Positions 29,971 to 39,620 are shown, numbered from the stretch's first letter. The stretch: DNA of 64,000 nt from Halotalea alkalilenta (GCF_001648175.1 NZ_CP015243.1:2604001-2668000); one strand, 5' to 3'. Notes: generated by a model not told the origin, from the letters alone. Numbers and translations: made by a program.

Positions 29971-30899
29971 CCACCCTGGCGGCGCTGCTGCTTGGCTGTC
30001 TGCTCGACCGCTTGTGCGGCGAACCGCTGCGCTGGCATCCGCTGATCGGCCTGGGTCGTTGGATCGGCCTGGTCGAGGCGCGCGCGCATGGCGAGCGCCA
30101 TGCGCGTGCCAGGGGCCTGCTTGCCTGGGTGCTGGTGGTGGCGGGCCCTGTGGCGGTGGCGGTAGTGCTCCAGGGCGTGCTGAATGGAACGCTGCTCTAT
30201 GTGCTGGTGGCGGCGCTGGTGGTCTATCTGTCGATCGGTTGGCACAGCCTGATCGAGCATGCCGGCCAAGTGGCCGAGCCGCTGCGCCATGGCGAACTCG
30301 ATCAGGCGCGTGGGGCGCTCGCGATGATCGTTAGTCGCGACACCGCCGAACTCGACGAGACCGGCATCGCTACCGCAGCTACCGAGTCAGTGCTCGAGAA
30401 CGGCAGCGATGCGATCTACGCGGCGCTTTTCTGGTTCGCACTCCTGGGGTTGCCGGGCGTGGTGCTGTATCGCTGCGCCAATACTCTGGACGCGATGTGG
30501 GGCTACAAGAATCCTCGCTACCGCCAGTTTGGCTGGGCCGCCGCACGAATCGATGACCTGCTCAACTGGATTCCGGCGCGTCTCACCGTATTCGCCTATG
30601 CCTGTGCGAGCGGCAGTGCGAGCGCCGCACGGCTCGCCCTCGACTGCGCCTGGCGCCAGGGGCGTCGCTGGAAGAGCCCGAATGCGGGGCCGGTGATGGC
30701 GGCGGGCGCGGGCGCGCTCGGGCTGCTTCTAGGTGGGCCGAGCCGCTATCACGGCGTGCTTCAGGAGCGCGGCGACCTTGGCCAAGGTCGCACCGCCAAA
30801 GCCGCCGACATCCTGCGCGCGTGCCGTCTGATCGATCGCGCGCTGATCTTTTGGCTGGTGCTGCTCAGCGCCGTATTGCTGTTCGCCAGAGCTTACTGA
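29967..30899 (+). CDS. cbiB: Adenosylcobinamide-phosphate synthase CbiB
   Basis: 310-aa inner-membrane protein (CbiB/CobD) that attaches aminopropanol (phosphate) to adenosylcobyric acid. MTTLAALLLGCLLDRLCGEP is the typical start, with RWHPLIGLGRWI, IVSRDTAELDETGIATAATESVLENG and CANTLDAMWGYKNPRYRQFG further on. GGAGGAGGG precedes the ATG at 29967; the frame opens earlier (29871) without support. Followed 14 bp later by bluB. Confidence 0.95.
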   Translation: MTTLAALLLGCLLDRLCGEPLRWHPLIGLGRWIGLVEARAHGERHARARGLLAWVLVVAGPVAVAVVLQGVLNGTLLYVLVAALVVYLSIGWHSLIEHAGQVAEPLRHGELDQARGALAMIVSRDTAELDETGIATAATESVLENGSDAIYAALFWFALLGLPGVVLYRCANTLDAMWGYKNPRYRQFGWAAARIDDLLNWIPARLTVFAYACASGSASAARLALDCAWRQGRRWKSPNAGPVMAAGAGALGLLLGGPSRYHGVLQERGDLGQGRTAKAADILRACRLIDRALIFWLVLLSAVLLFARAY

Positions 30900-30913
30900 C
30901 CAGGAGAATGCCG

Positions 30914-31570
30914 ATGGAGTTTGGTTTCGACCCAGCCGAACGTCGCGGTGTGTACCGAGCGATCGAGGAGCGGCGCGATATGCGTCACTTTCTTTCCACA
31001 CCGATCGATGAAGCGGTGCTGACACGGCTGATCAATGCGGCCCATCTCGCGCCCAGCGTCGGCTACATGCAGCCTTGGCGTTTCGTGAGGGTCCGCGATG
31101 CCCAGCGCCGCGCCGCGCTGGCGGCGCTGGTCGACCGCGAGCGTGAGGCGACCGCCGAGGCGCTTGGCGAACGCGGTGCCGAGTTCATGCGGCTCAAGGT
31201 CGAAGGCATCAGAGAGTGCGCCGAGGTGCTGGTGGTCGCGCTCGGGTCCGGTCGCGAGCGCTACGTATTCGGCCGGCGCACGCTGCCGCAGATGGATCTC
31301 GCGTCTGCCAGCTGCGCGATTCAGAACCTTTGGCTTGCCGCGCGCGCAGAGGGGCTCGGCATGGGCTGGGTATCGCTGTTCGAGCCGTGCGCCGTGCGTG
31401 ATGTGATCCAGGCTCCTGCGGGAGTCGAGCCGATCGCGATCCTCTGCCTTGGCCATGTCGAGCGCTTCTATCCCGGGCCGATGCTCGAGCTCGAGGGATG
31501 GGACCGACGTCGTCCGCTGGATGAAGTGGTGATGGAGGATCGTTGGGACGAAATCGACGCGAGTCGGTGA
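30914..31570 (+). CDS. bluB: 5,6-dimethylbenzimidazole synthase
   Basis: 218-aa flavin-destructase of the nitroreductase fold; it makes DMB, the lower ligand of B12, from FMNH2 using oxygen, so it implies aerobic synthesis. Features: YRAIEERRDMRHFLSTPID, AHLAPSVGYMQPWRF, and GLGMGWVSLFEP. Two ATGs lie 6 nt apart; 30914 has AGGAG at 7-nt spacing and is chosen over 30908. Last gene of the cobT operon. Confidence 0.94.
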   Translation: MEFGFDPAERRGVYRAIEERRDMRHFLSTPIDEAVLTRLINAAHLAPSVGYMQPWRFVRVRDAQRRAALAALVDREREATAEALGERGAEFMRLKVEGIRECAEVLVVALGSGRERYVFGRRTLPQMDLASASCAIQNLWLAARAEGLGMGWVSLFEPCAVRDVIQAPAGVEPIAILCLGHVERFYPGPMLELEGWDRRRPLDEVVMEDRWDEIDASR

Positions 31571-31669
31571 GAATCGAAATAGTTGTCTATATTGGCTTGG
31601 GTATTGAAACGCCGCTGGAATGCGGCGCCGTCATAGCCGTGGAGATCACGGATCACGCAGGAGGATGTG

Positions 31670-32188
31670 ATGCTCAAACCAACCAAAACGATTCTCGCCG
31701 CCGCCATGGCAGGTTCCCTGGCTGTACTCGCGGGCTGCTCCAGCAGTGCGCCCGAGGTGCAGGATCCAAACGCGCAGGCGATTGGACAGATCGAGCCCGC
31801 GGCTTACGAGAACACCTCGGTCGGCTATACGCTGACCTATCCGAAGAGCTGGGGCACCCAGGTCCAGCCGGAGGATACCTTGGAATGGAACGGCAGGCCG
31901 TTGCCGGCCGAAAACGTGGTGGTGTTCAATTACCAGCCACAGCAGGCGAATGCCCAACCCGAGCCGCTGCTGGTGCTCGCAGTGTACAGTCGCGACCAGC
32001 TCGAGAAGCTGGTCACCGAAGTGGGTGGGGACTTCGTCCAGCCGATCGTGCTGGGCACCAAGGACGACAAGGTGCTTACCGCCTATCAGCGCGGCGCCAA
32101 TCCATATCCTCCGGCGTCCACCGCTGGGCAGCAGTTCGCCGCGAGGCTGCTCACCCCCGAGCAGCTGCAGAGCGCGATCAGCTGGTAG
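31670..32188 (+). CDS. Predicted lipoprotein
   Basis: 172-aa envelope protein with signal MLKPTKTILAAAMAGSLAVL and lipobox LAGC; Ser at +2 predicts outer-membrane location. The mature region (VGYTLTYPKSWGTQVQPED) resembles the PsbP/MOG1-like beta folds seen in small lipoproteins, but that is only a suggestion. AGGAGG precedes the start. It is monocistronic, ended by an intrinsic terminator. Confidence 0.8.
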   Translation: MLKPTKTILAAAMAGSLAVLAGCSSSAPEVQDPNAQAIGQIEPAAYENTSVGYTLTYPKSWGTQVQPEDTLEWNGRPLPAENVVVFNYQPQQANAQPEPLLVLAVYSRDQLEKLVTEVGGDFVQPIVLGTKDDKVLTAYQRGANPYPPASTAGQQFAARLLTPEQLQSAISW

Positions 32189-32212
32189 CGCGACAGGTAG
32201 TCTTGTCGTGAC

Positions 32213-32245
32213 GATGCCCCGCCTCGGCGGGGCATCGCTGTTTTT
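32213..32245 (+). terminator. Intrinsic terminator after the lipoprotein gene
   Basis: GC-rich stem (32213-32223 with 32226-32236) followed by GCTG and five T residues. Confidence 0.85.
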
Positions 32246-32280
32246 GGCTCTAGCGACAAACCAGCAAGAGGGGGAATGGG

Positions 32281-32784
32281 ATGAATCATGCACGGTGGCA
32301 GGTGGCGTCCTTCAACGAGTTGAGCGCCGAACGGCTCTACGCGCTGCTGCGACTGCGCGCCGAGGTGTTCGTGGTCGAGCAGGCCTGTGCATTCCTCGAC
32401 CTCGATGGACTCGACACCGAGCCGGATACACTGCACCTGATGGGATTCGACCAGCACGGCGAGCTGGCGCGCTACGCCCGCTTGCTCGGCCCGCAGGGAT
32501 GCGGCGGCGGCAATGGAGAAGTAGCGATCGGCCGCGTCGTCTGCGCTCGAGCGGCGCGAGGAAATGGCCAAGGGCACGGACTAATCGCCCGCGCGATGGA
32601 GGAGATGGCCGAGCGCTGGCCGGGGAGGGTGATCAAGCTCTCGGCTCAAGCGCATCTGCAGGGGTTCTATGCTGGCCACGGCTTCGTAGTCGAGGGGGAA
32701 ACCTATCTCGAGGATGGAATCCCTCACGTCGAGATGCGCCGCCCGCCATCCGGCGGGGCACCAGTGCGTGTCAACACGCCCTAG
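32281..32784 (+). CDS. elaA: GNAT family N-acetyltransferase, ElaA-like
   Basis: 167-aa cytosolic acetyltransferase. Family features are LYALLRLRAEVFVVEQACAF and DLDGLDTEPDTLHL, the acetyl-CoA-binding loop around RGNGQGHGLIARAMEEM (Q/R-x-x-G-x-G/A type), and LSAQAHLQGFYAGHGF. The substrate of ElaA is not established. Monocistronic and convergent with pmtA, with 2 bp between their ends. Confidence 0.9.
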   Translation: MNHARWQVASFNELSAERLYALLRLRAEVFVVEQACAFLDLDGLDTEPDTLHLMGFDQHGELARYARLLGPQGCGGGNGEVAIGRVVCARAARGNGQGHGLIARAMEEMAERWPGRVIKLSAQAHLQGFYAGHGFVVEGETYLEDGIPHVEMRRPPSGGAPVRVNTP

Positions 32785-32786
32785 CG

Positions 32787-33479
32787 TCAGTCGTTGGGCA
32801 GCTGAACCAGGGTGAAAAGGCCGAACGGCGGAATCGGTGTGCGGGTCGCGGTGCGCAGATCCTCTTCCGAGAGGATCGACTCCATCGCGAAGTCCGGGTG
32901 CCAGCCCAGTTTGCGCGACGCCGGCGCAAGCGCTCTCTCGGCCAGCAGCCGCGCACCTTTCTCGGCCTGGAAGTGATTGACCATCAAAAGCCAACCGCCG
33001 GGTTTGACCACCCTGCGCATCTCGCTGATCAGTCGATCCGGATTGGGCACCACAGACGCTACGAACATCGCGACGGCGATGTCGAACGACCTGGAGTCGA
33101 AGCCGGTCTCCTCGGCGTTGAGTTCGAGCAGCGCATCGACATTGGTGATGCCATGCTCGGTGACCCGTGCACGGGCCTTGGCGAGCATTTCAGGAGAGAG
33201 ATCGATACCGGTGATGCACTTGCTTTGCGCATAGTGGGGAAGTGCGAGGCCGGTGCCCACGCCCACCTCGAGCACCCGCTTCCCGGGAAGGGCATTGACC
33301 GCCTCGACCGCGCGGCGCCGGCCAGGACCCGAAACCCCGCCGAAGACCCGGTCGTAAACCCCGGCCCAGCGCTTGTAGGCAGAGATGATGGAAGCGTTGT
33401 CGAGCGCGGAATGCGGCGCATGTCGAGCGGGTTTGGAATTGGAATAGTCGATCTTCTTCGAATTTCGCATATCGTCCAT
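32787..33479 (-). CDS. Phosphatidylethanolamine N-methyltransferase, PmtA type
   Basis: 230-aa class I SAM-dependent methyltransferase. Motif I is VLEVGVGTGLALPHY, with GIDLSPEMLAKARARV, and post-motif FDIAVAMFVASVVPNP. SIISAYKRWAGVYDRVFGG is typical of the Rhodobacter-type PmtA that makes phosphatidylcholine in three steps. It could also be a related small-molecule methyltransferase. It diverges from a DUF1737 gene. Confidence 0.75.
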   Translation of the reverse strand: MDDMRNSKKIDYSNSKPARHAPHSALDNASIISAYKRWAGVYDRVFGGVSGPGRRRAVEAVNALPGKRVLEVGVGTGLALPHYAQSKCITGIDLSPEMLAKARARVTEHGITNVDALLELNAEETGFDSRSFDIAVAMFVASVVPNPDRLISEMRRVVKPGGWLLMVNHFQAEKGARLLAERALAPASRKLGWHPDFAMESILSEEDLRTATRTPIPPFGLFTLVQLPND

Positions 33480-33691
33480 GTCATCATCTGGTCAGAAAGG
33501 GCGAGAGCGGAGGGCGAAGTGGCAGCGCAGCCCCTGACGCCTTGGCGTAGACTACTAGGTTAACAGCTGGTGGATATAAAATCGGGGATTTTCCTTGTTG
33601 CTTGCACACTCGTCACGGCTGCAAAAGAGGGTTGGACGAGCCTCCCGCTTCCGAAGTAACCCAGCCACCTATTTTTTCCAGGAGTAGCACA

Positions 33692-33919
33692 ATGGCTAGC
33701 GAATCCGAGAGATCGAATGAACAGAGGCTCGATTACATGCTTCTCACCTCGGTCAACAAAGACGAATTGAACCGTAAAGTCAGTCAGGCCCTGCGCGACG
33801 GATACAAACTGCATGGCTCGCCGGTGATCAATCTGTCGAACAACAAGAACATCTATTTCGCCCAAGCAGTGATATGGACGAACTCATCAGACCCTTTTCA
33901 TCAAGAACCGAATTTTTGA
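33692..33919 (+). CDS. DUF1737 domain protein
   Basis: 75-aa soluble protein. LDYMLLTSVNKDELNRKVSQALRDGYKLHG matches DUF1737, a short domain of unknown function thought to form a small alpha/beta unit. CCAGGAG precedes the ATG; the frame is open to 33602 without support. It starts a run of three small rightward genes. Confidence 0.8.
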   Translation: MASESERSNEQRLDYMLLTSVNKDELNRKVSQALRDGYKLHGSPVINLSNNKNIYFAQAVIWTNSSDPFHQEPNF

Positions 33920-34030
33920 GGCTGTCCATAGGGTATCGGTCGTACCCTTTCGGCGGCATTCGCACCAGTGTCTATACTCCTCTCTGAGAGGTATCGGAAG
34001 CCGCAGAACTCAGGTGAAAGGAGGTCTACC

Positions 34031-34222
34031 ATGCCAGACAATCCCGGTTACCCACGCGAGGCCAAGATCGTCGAAGTGACGAAGGGTGACTCATCGCAGG
34101 GGGTGGTGAGCTTCGAGCTACGCGGTGTCACCCCTGATGCCGGCCTGCTTCTGAGCGAGCATCCTTCGATGGAGGATGCGCTCGAGGCGAAGCGGCGCTA
34201 CGAGGACGAGTCATTGGAATAG
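34031..34222 (+). CDS. Small hypothetical protein
   Basis: 63-aa soluble protein starting MPDNPGYPREAKIVEV after a strong AAAGGAGG site. It has a beta-rich first half and an amphipathic C-terminal helix (MEDALEAKRRYEDESLE). A TATACT element lies near 33974. No family recognised. It lies 66 bp upstream of another small acidic gene. Confidence 0.7.
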   Translation: MPDNPGYPREAKIVEVTKGDSSQGVVSFELRGVTPDAGLLLSEHPSMEDALEAKRRYEDESLE

Positions 34223-34288
34223 TCGTGCGGTGTGGTCGATTGCCATGCCGGACATCTCGTCCCAGGCGCGAAAATGAGGAGCCGAACC

Positions 34289-34624
34289 ATGGATGACAGG
34301 CGTATCCGCTCGAATAGAGGGCGAGACGAGGATGAAGATATCGATACTCATGTAGACGCGAGCGCAAGGAATATCGAGGCGCTCGATCCAGACGCGATCG
34401 ATGGCAATGCCAGTAGCGAGCATGCGTCCGATCTACCCGATGAGTTCGACGATTACGTCGAACTGGTGCAGGAGCGTGGGCTGGACGAAGACGAGCGAGC
34501 GCTGCAGGAAAAAGAGCGATATCTCGAGCAGCAAACTGAAACCACCGATGCCGATGAAGAGGGTATCGAGGCCAGCATCAAACGGCTGGACTTCGAAGAA
34601 GACGACGAGCAGGGGCGGCAGTAG
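34289..34624 (+). CDS. Acidic hypothetical protein
   Basis: 111-aa strongly acidic protein (runs such as DEDEDIDTH and DFEEDDEQ), with a charged helical stretch in the middle (LVQERGLDEDERALQEKERYLEQQ) that could be a short coiled coil. GAGGAG precedes the ATG at 34289; upstream in-frame ATGs lack a site. No family recognised. Acidic soluble proteins fit a halotolerant host. Confidence 0.65.
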   Translation: MDDRRIRSNRGRDEDEDIDTHVDASARNIEALDPDAIDGNASSEHASDLPDEFDDYVELVQERGLDEDERALQEKERYLEQQTETTDADEEGIEASIKRLDFEEDDEQGRQ

Positions 34625-34749
34625 CGCCTGACGCTCTGCACGCAGCGGCGCGCCCCTCAAGGGCGTCAAAGCCCGTTGCGTGCTTCGACTCGCCGCGCTG
34701 GTCCGGGGTGCTCGGGCACGCGCACCCATCAGCCGCGGCTTCGACGCGG

Positions 34750-35103
34750 CTATTGAGTCACGCAAGACCTGACCACGCCGATGAGTCCGAAGTCGTCCCC
34801 ATAGCGCTGCCTCAATAGCAGAATGCTCTTGCCTCGGGCCTCCGGCAGCGACCTGGCGATCGTCGCGATCGAATAGACCTTGCGCGGGTCTCCGGAATGG
34901 CGGACGTACTCGCAGGTGTACTGGTGCGCGCGTAGCGACACCGAGTGCTGGAGGCGATAAGCGGGCCAGCACAGCACCACCGTGCAGAACTCCCAGAGCG
35001 CGGCCCGCTGGACGCGGCCGGCGAAAGTCCAGGCCGAGGCGTGCAGCAGCCCGGCGAACAGATAGGCAAGGACCAGGAGGGCGACGAGCGAGGGTAGAAG
35101 CAT
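34750..35103 (-). CDS. Hypothetical membrane-anchored protein
   Basis: 117-aa protein with an N-terminal membrane helix (MLLPSLVALLVLAYLFAGLL) and a second hydrophobic patch (LWEFCTVVLCWPAYRL). The C-terminal half is soluble and basic. No strong ribosome binding site at 35103, and an earlier ATG at 35166 is possible. No family recognised. Convergent with the acidic small protein. Confidence 0.5.
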   Translation of the reverse strand: MLLPSLVALLVLAYLFAGLLHASAWTFAGRVQRAALWEFCTVVLCWPAYRLQHSVSLRAHQYTCEYVRHSGDPRKVYSIATIARSLPEARGKSILLLRQRYGDDFGLIGVVRSCVTQ

Positions 35104-35339
35104 CGGGGGCCGCCGGTTCGAAACGTTGAAGCGCTCGACGTTAGGCACCTTTGGAGCGCATTTCAAGCATTAGATCGCCGCCATCGACGATTACTCAGCC
35201 ATCGGCTCGACCACCGCTGGAGCGCTCGGGTCACTTTATCTTGATAAGAAAATCTAATGACTGGATCTGTGGATCATTTTTTACGATAAAGGCCGTGTCC
35301 AGTACCGCTTTACACCAGTTTCAATCTATACAACTCGAT

Positions 35340-35593
35340 GACCGGCCTCTTACAGTGGTTACAGATGAGGCGAAGGATGCTGAAAGGGCATCAAGGACGA
35401 TGCCAGGGAATCTGGTTCAGGCCAACGAGCATACCGTGGAAAGGGAATCCCCTTCGCCTCATCGGTTTAAAGATTCAATCGTCTGCAGGATTGAAATCGT
35501 CAATTTCATCCCCTGTGAAGGAATCGACGATGCGGCAAGGATGCCGATGAAGCAGTCGTATCACCCAGACCGCCCTTTTACAGGGCGGTTTTT
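35340..35593 (+). ncRNA. Candidate CsrB/RsmZ-family regulatory sRNA
   Basis: A non-coding stretch with eight GGA motifs (35375, 35395, 35407, 35438, 35444, 35488, 35520, 35539). Several sit in hairpin loops: AAGGAC (stem 35388-35392 with 35399-35403), GGAAT (35403-35406 with 35412-35415) and AAGGAT (about 35533-35536 with 35542-35545). A perfect 13-bp helix (35364-35376 with 35451-35463) closes a multibranched domain, and an intrinsic terminator ends it. This is the layout of sRNAs that sequester CsrA/RsmA. The 5' end is approximate. The alternative is a metE leader, but the terminator lies 172 bp before metE. Nothing else is seen in 35104-35339. Confidence 0.72.
35569..35593 (+). terminator. 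Intrinsic terminator of the candidate sRNA
   Basis: An 8-bp stem (35569-35576 with 35582-35589), 5-nt loop, and a T run to 35593. Confidence 0.88.
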
Positions 35594-35764
35594 CTTTATC
35601 ACCAACCGATCCCCCGGTAGGACGCTGGATACCGAGTACCGGCAGCACCTCGACGCCGAGTCCGGATGATGAATTTAGTTCAACTGCATCTCCCATTAGT
35701 TGCGTTTGATTGATGATCATCCGCTCGCCATGCTGGTCGGCTCAACCTTCAGCGGGAGTCGGCG

Positions 35765-38068
35765 ATGACCATTTCTCACACCTTGGGGTTTCCGCGCATC
35801 GGGCGCGATCGCGAGTTGAAGCGCGCCCTGGAGCGCTATTGGCGCGCAGAGTGCTCCGAGGATGAGCTGCGTGAGACCGGCAAGGCGCTGCGCGCAAGCC
35901 ACTGGCGGATCCAGGCGCAGGCCGGAATCGAACTGCTGCCGGTGGGAGATTTCGCCTGGTACGACCAGGTGCTCACCCATACCCTGATGGTCGGTGCGGT
36001 ACCGCCGCGGTTTCGTCACGCAGACGACGGGCTCGGTCTGGATACGCTGTTCGCCATGGGGCGGGGCCTGGTGCGCACCGAATGCGGCTGCGCCGGCGAC
36101 GGCGCCCAGGCGCAGGAAATGACCAAGTGGTTCGACACCAATTACCACTATCTGGTGCCGGAGCTCGAGGCCGAGCAGCGCTTCCACCTGGGCTGGCATC
36201 AGCTGTTCGAGGAGGTCGAGGAGGCCATCGCATTGGGTCATCGGGTCAAGCCGGTGCTGCTTGGCCCCCTGACCTATCTGTGGCTGAGCAAATGCGGCGG
36301 TCGCGAGTTCGACAAGCTGGCTCTGCTCGATCGCCTGCTGCCGGTCTATCACGAGATTTTCACAAGGCTTGCCGGGCTTGGCGTCGACTGGGTGCAGATC
36401 GACGAGCCGGCGCTGGTGCTGGATCTGCCCGATGAATGGCGCCAGGCCTATCGCAGCGCCTACCACATGCTGCGCCAACGAGATGTGAAGCTGCTCCTCA
36501 CTACCTATTTCGGCCCACTAGAGGACAATCTCGAACTGGCCGCGGGGCTGCCGGTGGATGGCCTCCATCTCGATCTGGTTCGCGGCGATGGCCAGCTCGA
36601 CCAGCTGCTCTCGTCGGCTGCCTTCGACGGCGATAAGGTGCTCTCGCTCGGCGTGGTCGACGGGCGCAACGTATGGCGCTGCGATCTGGATCGCGCGCTC
36701 GAGCAGCTCGCACGCGCGCGCCGCGTGCTTAATGATCGGCTCTGGGTCGCGCCTTCTTGCTCGCTGCTCCACGTTCCAGTGGATCTCGAGCGCGAAACCG
36801 GGCTCGACGATGAGCTGCGCCAATGGCTCGCCTTCGCGATCCAGAAGTGCGCTGAAGTGGCCCTTTTGACCCGCGCGGCGCGAGGGGAGGAGAGCGACGA
36901 AGTCGAACTCGCCCTGCGCGAGAGTCGCGCGGTGCAATCGGCACGCAGTGTTTCCCGGCGCATCCACCGTGCCGAGGTCAAAGCGCGAGTCGAAGGCATA
37001 CGCGATGCCCAGGCCCAGAGAAGCGCTCCCTTCGCGCAGCGCATCGAGGCCCAGCGCCGCAAACTGGCACTGCCAAAGCTTCCGACCACGACGATCGGAT
37101 CGTTCCCGCAGACCAGCGAAGTAAGGCGCACGCGCTCGGCCTACCGGCAGGGCCGGCTCGATGAGGCCGACTACCTGCGCGCGATGCGCGATGAGATCGG
37201 CAAGGTCGTTGCCTTCCAGGAACGAGTCGGCCTCGATGTGCTGGTACACGGCGAGCCCGAGCGCAACGATATGGTCGAGTACTTCGCCGAACAGCTCGAA
37301 GGCTACCTGATCACCCGCTTCGGCTGGGTGCAGAGCTACGGCTCGCGCTGCGTCAAGCCGGCGATCATCTATGGCGACATCACCCGGCCCGCGCCGATGA
37401 CCGTCGATTGGATCAGCTATGCGCAAAGCCTGAGCAAAAAGCCGATGAAGGGCATGCTGACCGGCCCGGTGACCATGCTGGCATGGTCCTTCCCGCGTGA
37501 GGACGTCTGCCGTGAAACCCAGGCGCAGCAGCTCGCCCTGGCGCTGCGCGACGAGGTCTGCGACCTGGAAGCGGCCGGCATCGATATCATCCAGATCGAC
37601 GAAGCGGCCTTTCGTGAAATCCTGCCGCTGCGCCGGCGCGACTGGCAGCATTACCTCGACTGGGCGGTCAAGGCTTTCCGGATTGCCAGCAGCGGGGTGA
37701 AGGACTCGACGCAGATTCACACCCACATGTGCTACAGCGAGTTCAACCAGATCATCGAAGCGATCGCGGCGATGGACGCCGACGTGATCACTATCGAGAC
37801 TTCCCGTTCGCAGATGGAGCTGCTGCGCGCCTTCGAGGCGTTCGAGTACCCCAATCAGATCGGACCCGGCGTCTACGACATCCACTCGCCGCGCGTGCCG
37901 AGCGTGGCGGAGATGGTCGAGCTGCTCGAGAAGGCGGCGGTGGTGCTGCCGGTCGAGCGGCTGTGGGTCAACCCCGACTGCGGACTGAAGACCCGCGGCT
38001 GGCCGGAAACCGAAGCGGCGCTTGTAAACATGGTGGATGCGGCGAGATCCGTCCGACGTATCCTTTAG
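35765..38068 (+). CDS. metE: Cobalamin-independent methionine synthase
   Basis: 767-aa cytosolic zinc enzyme transferring methyl from methyl-tetrahydropteroyltriglutamate to homocysteine. N-terminal domain begins [24 protein letters not shown]; the catalytic C-terminal domain has Zn ligands H654, C656 (HTHMCYSEF) and C739 ([11 protein letters not shown]). GGGAG-type site precedes the ATG. No cobalamin riboswitch precedes it, though such control is common for metE in B12 makers. Convergent with tctA. Confidence 0.96.
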   Translation: MTISHTLGFPRIGRDRELKRALERYWRAECSEDELRETGKALRASHWRIQAQAGIELLPVGDFAWYDQVLTHTLMVGAVPPRFRHADDGLGLDTLFAMGRGLVRTECGCAGDGAQAQEMTKWFDTNYHYLVPELEAEQRFHLGWHQLFEEVEEAIALGHRVKPVLLGPLTYLWLSKCGGREFDKLALLDRLLPVYHEIFTRLAGLGVDWVQIDEPALVLDLPDEWRQAYRSAYHMLRQRDVKLLLTTYFGPLEDNLELAAGLPVDGLHLDLVRGDGQLDQLLSSAAFDGDKVLSLGVVDGRNVWRCDLDRALEQLARARRVLNDRLWVAPSCSLLHVPVDLERETGLDDELRQWLAFAIQKCAEVALLTRAARGEESDEVELALRESRAVQSARSVSRRIHRAEVKARVEGIRDAQAQRSAPFAQRIEAQRRKLALPKLPTTTIGSFPQTSEVRRTRSAYRQGRLDEADYLRAMRDEIGKVVAFQERVGLDVLVHGEPERNDMVEYFAEQLEGYLITRFGWVQSYGSRCVKPAIIYGDITRPAPMTVDWISYAQSLSKKPMKGMLTGPVTMLAWSFPREDVCRETQAQQLALALRDEVCDLEAAGIDIIQIDEAAFREILPLRRRDWQHYLDWAVKAFRIASSGVKDSTQIHTHMCYSEFNQIIEAIAAMDADVITIETSRSQMELLRAFEAFEYPNQIGPGVYDIHSPRVPSVAEMVELLEKAAVVLPVERLWVNPDCGLKTRGWPETEAALVNMVDAARSVRRIL

Positions 38069-38095
38069 TCGGCAGCCCATGACCGCGGCCCGCGA

Positions 38096-39589
38096 TCATG
38101 GGCGTCGCGTCCTGAGCCACTTGAACAGCGGAGAAAGCAGGGTCGCAAGCGCCAGCAGCAGCAGCACGGCGGTGACCGGGCGGGTGTAGAAGATCTCCAG
38201 ACTGCCCTGGGACATGATCAGTGCGCGCCTCAGGTTGCTCTCCATCATCGGCCCAAGGATCATTCCCAGCACCAGCGGGGCGACCGGGAAATCGTAGCGC
38301 TTCATCGCATAGCCGAGCATGCCGGCGAGGAACATCACGATCACATCGAAGAACTGGTTGTTGAGCGCGTAGGCGCCGACCACGCAGAGCACCAGAATCA
38401 CCGGAATCATCAGGCCGATCGGCACGCTCAGGATCCGGGTGAACAGCCTGATGCAGCTCCAGCCGATGACGAAGATCAATACATTGGCCAGCAGCATGCC
38501 GATGAACAACGTGTAGACCAGCGGGCCGTTGTTCTCGAACAGCATCGGTCCGGGCTGAAGACCTTGCACCAGCAGAGCCCCGAGCAGCACCGCGGTGACC
38601 GCGTCGCCGGGGATGCCGAGGGTCAGCAGCGGCACCATCGCACCGCCGGTGAGACTGTTATTGGCGGCCTCAGGGGCGGCGACGCCCTTGAGCGAGCCCT
38701 TGCCGAAGCCCTCGGGGTCCTTGTCGAAGCGTTTGGCTTCGTTGTAGGCGACGAAGGCGGCGACATCGGCGCCCGCGCCGGGAATCATCCCGATTCCGGT
38801 GCCGATCCCGGTCGAACGCAAGAGCGTCACGATCAGCGACTTGAACTCCTTCCAGCTGAGACCGGCCTTGTCTTTCACGGTCTTCACCATCTGGCCGGTG
38901 GCTGCTCGTACCGCGCTCGATCCTTCCATCATCCGAAACACTTCCGACATGGCGAACAGTCCGATCATCACGGCGATGAAGCTGATGCCGCCGAGCAGAT
39001 GCAAACTGTCTCCGCTGAAGCGGGTGATACCGCTGATCGGGTCGAGACCTATGGTGGCGAGCAGGAGTCCGGCGAACCCGGAAATCAGCCCCTTGACCAT
39101 CGAGCCGCTCGACAACGTCGAGATGATGGACAGGCCGAACAGGGCCAGGGCGAAGGTTTCCGGTGCGCTGAAGCGCAGGGCGAAGGCGGCCAACTGGGGC
39201 GCGACCAGGATCAGTACCAGTACGCTGATGAAGCCACCGATGGAGGAGCAAAGGGTGGATATCTGCAGCGCTTTGTAGGCCTCGCCCTTGCGGGTCATTG
39301 GGTAGCCGTCCAGTACGGTCGCCGCGGCCGCCGGTGAACCCGGTGTATTGATCAGGATCGCGGTGATCGAGCCGCCGTACATCGAACCGAAATACACCCC
39401 GATCAGGAACAAGATGCCGGTGGCCGCCTCCATCGCGAAGGTCAACGGCAGCAACAATGCCACGCCCATGGTGGAAGTCAGCCCGGGCAAGGAGCCTACG
39501 ATGATCCCGACCACCACGCCGAGCAGCAGGAACAGCAGTACTTGCCACTGCGTCGCGAGCATCAGCCCTTGCCCCAACATCTCTAGCAT
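38096..39589 (-). CDS. tctA: Tripartite tricarboxylate transporter, large membrane subunit TctA
   Basis: 497-aa inner-membrane protein with about 11-12 helices. GSLPGLTSTMGVALLLPLTF near the N-terminus and its repeat FGKGSLKGVAAPEAANN and LTLGIPGDAVTAVLL are family signatures. It is the main permease of a TTT system for a carboxylate. Last gene in tctC-tctB-tctA. Confidence 0.94.
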   Translation of the reverse strand: MLEMLGQGLMLATQWQVLLFLLLGVVVGIIVGSLPGLTSTMGVALLLPLTFAMEAATGILFLIGVYFGSMYGGSITAILINTPGSPAAAATVLDGYPMTRKGEAYKALQISTLCSSIGGFISVLVLILVAPQLAAFALRFSAPETFALALFGLSIISTLSSGSMVKGLISGFAGLLLATIGLDPISGITRFSGDSLHLLGGISFIAVMIGLFAMSEVFRMMEGSSAVRAATGQMVKTVKDKAGLSWKEFKSLIVTLLRSTGIGTGIGMIPGAGADVAAFVAYNEAKRFDKDPEGFGKGSLKGVAAPEAANNSLTGGAMVPLLTLGIPGDAVTAVLLGALLVQGLQPGPMLFENNGPLVYTLFIGMLLANVLIFVIGWSCIRLFTRILSVPIGLMIPVILVLCVVGAYALNNQFFDVIVMFLAGMLGYAMKRYDFPVAPLVLGMILGPMMESNLRRALIMSQGSLEIFYTRPVTAVLLLLALATLLSPLFKWLRTRRP

Positions 39590-39620
39590 CTTTGACTCCT
39601 TGCGCAGTGGTCCGTCTGGT

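Noticed and set aside
29243..30334. A fused CobC-CbiB-like protein
   Set aside because: The C-terminal part is read in the wrong frame for CbiB; a frameshift in cobC explains it better.
35151..35669. 172-codon rightward open frame upstream of metE
   Set aside because: No ribosome binding site, no protein-like pattern, and it lies over the structured GGA-rich RNA and its terminator.
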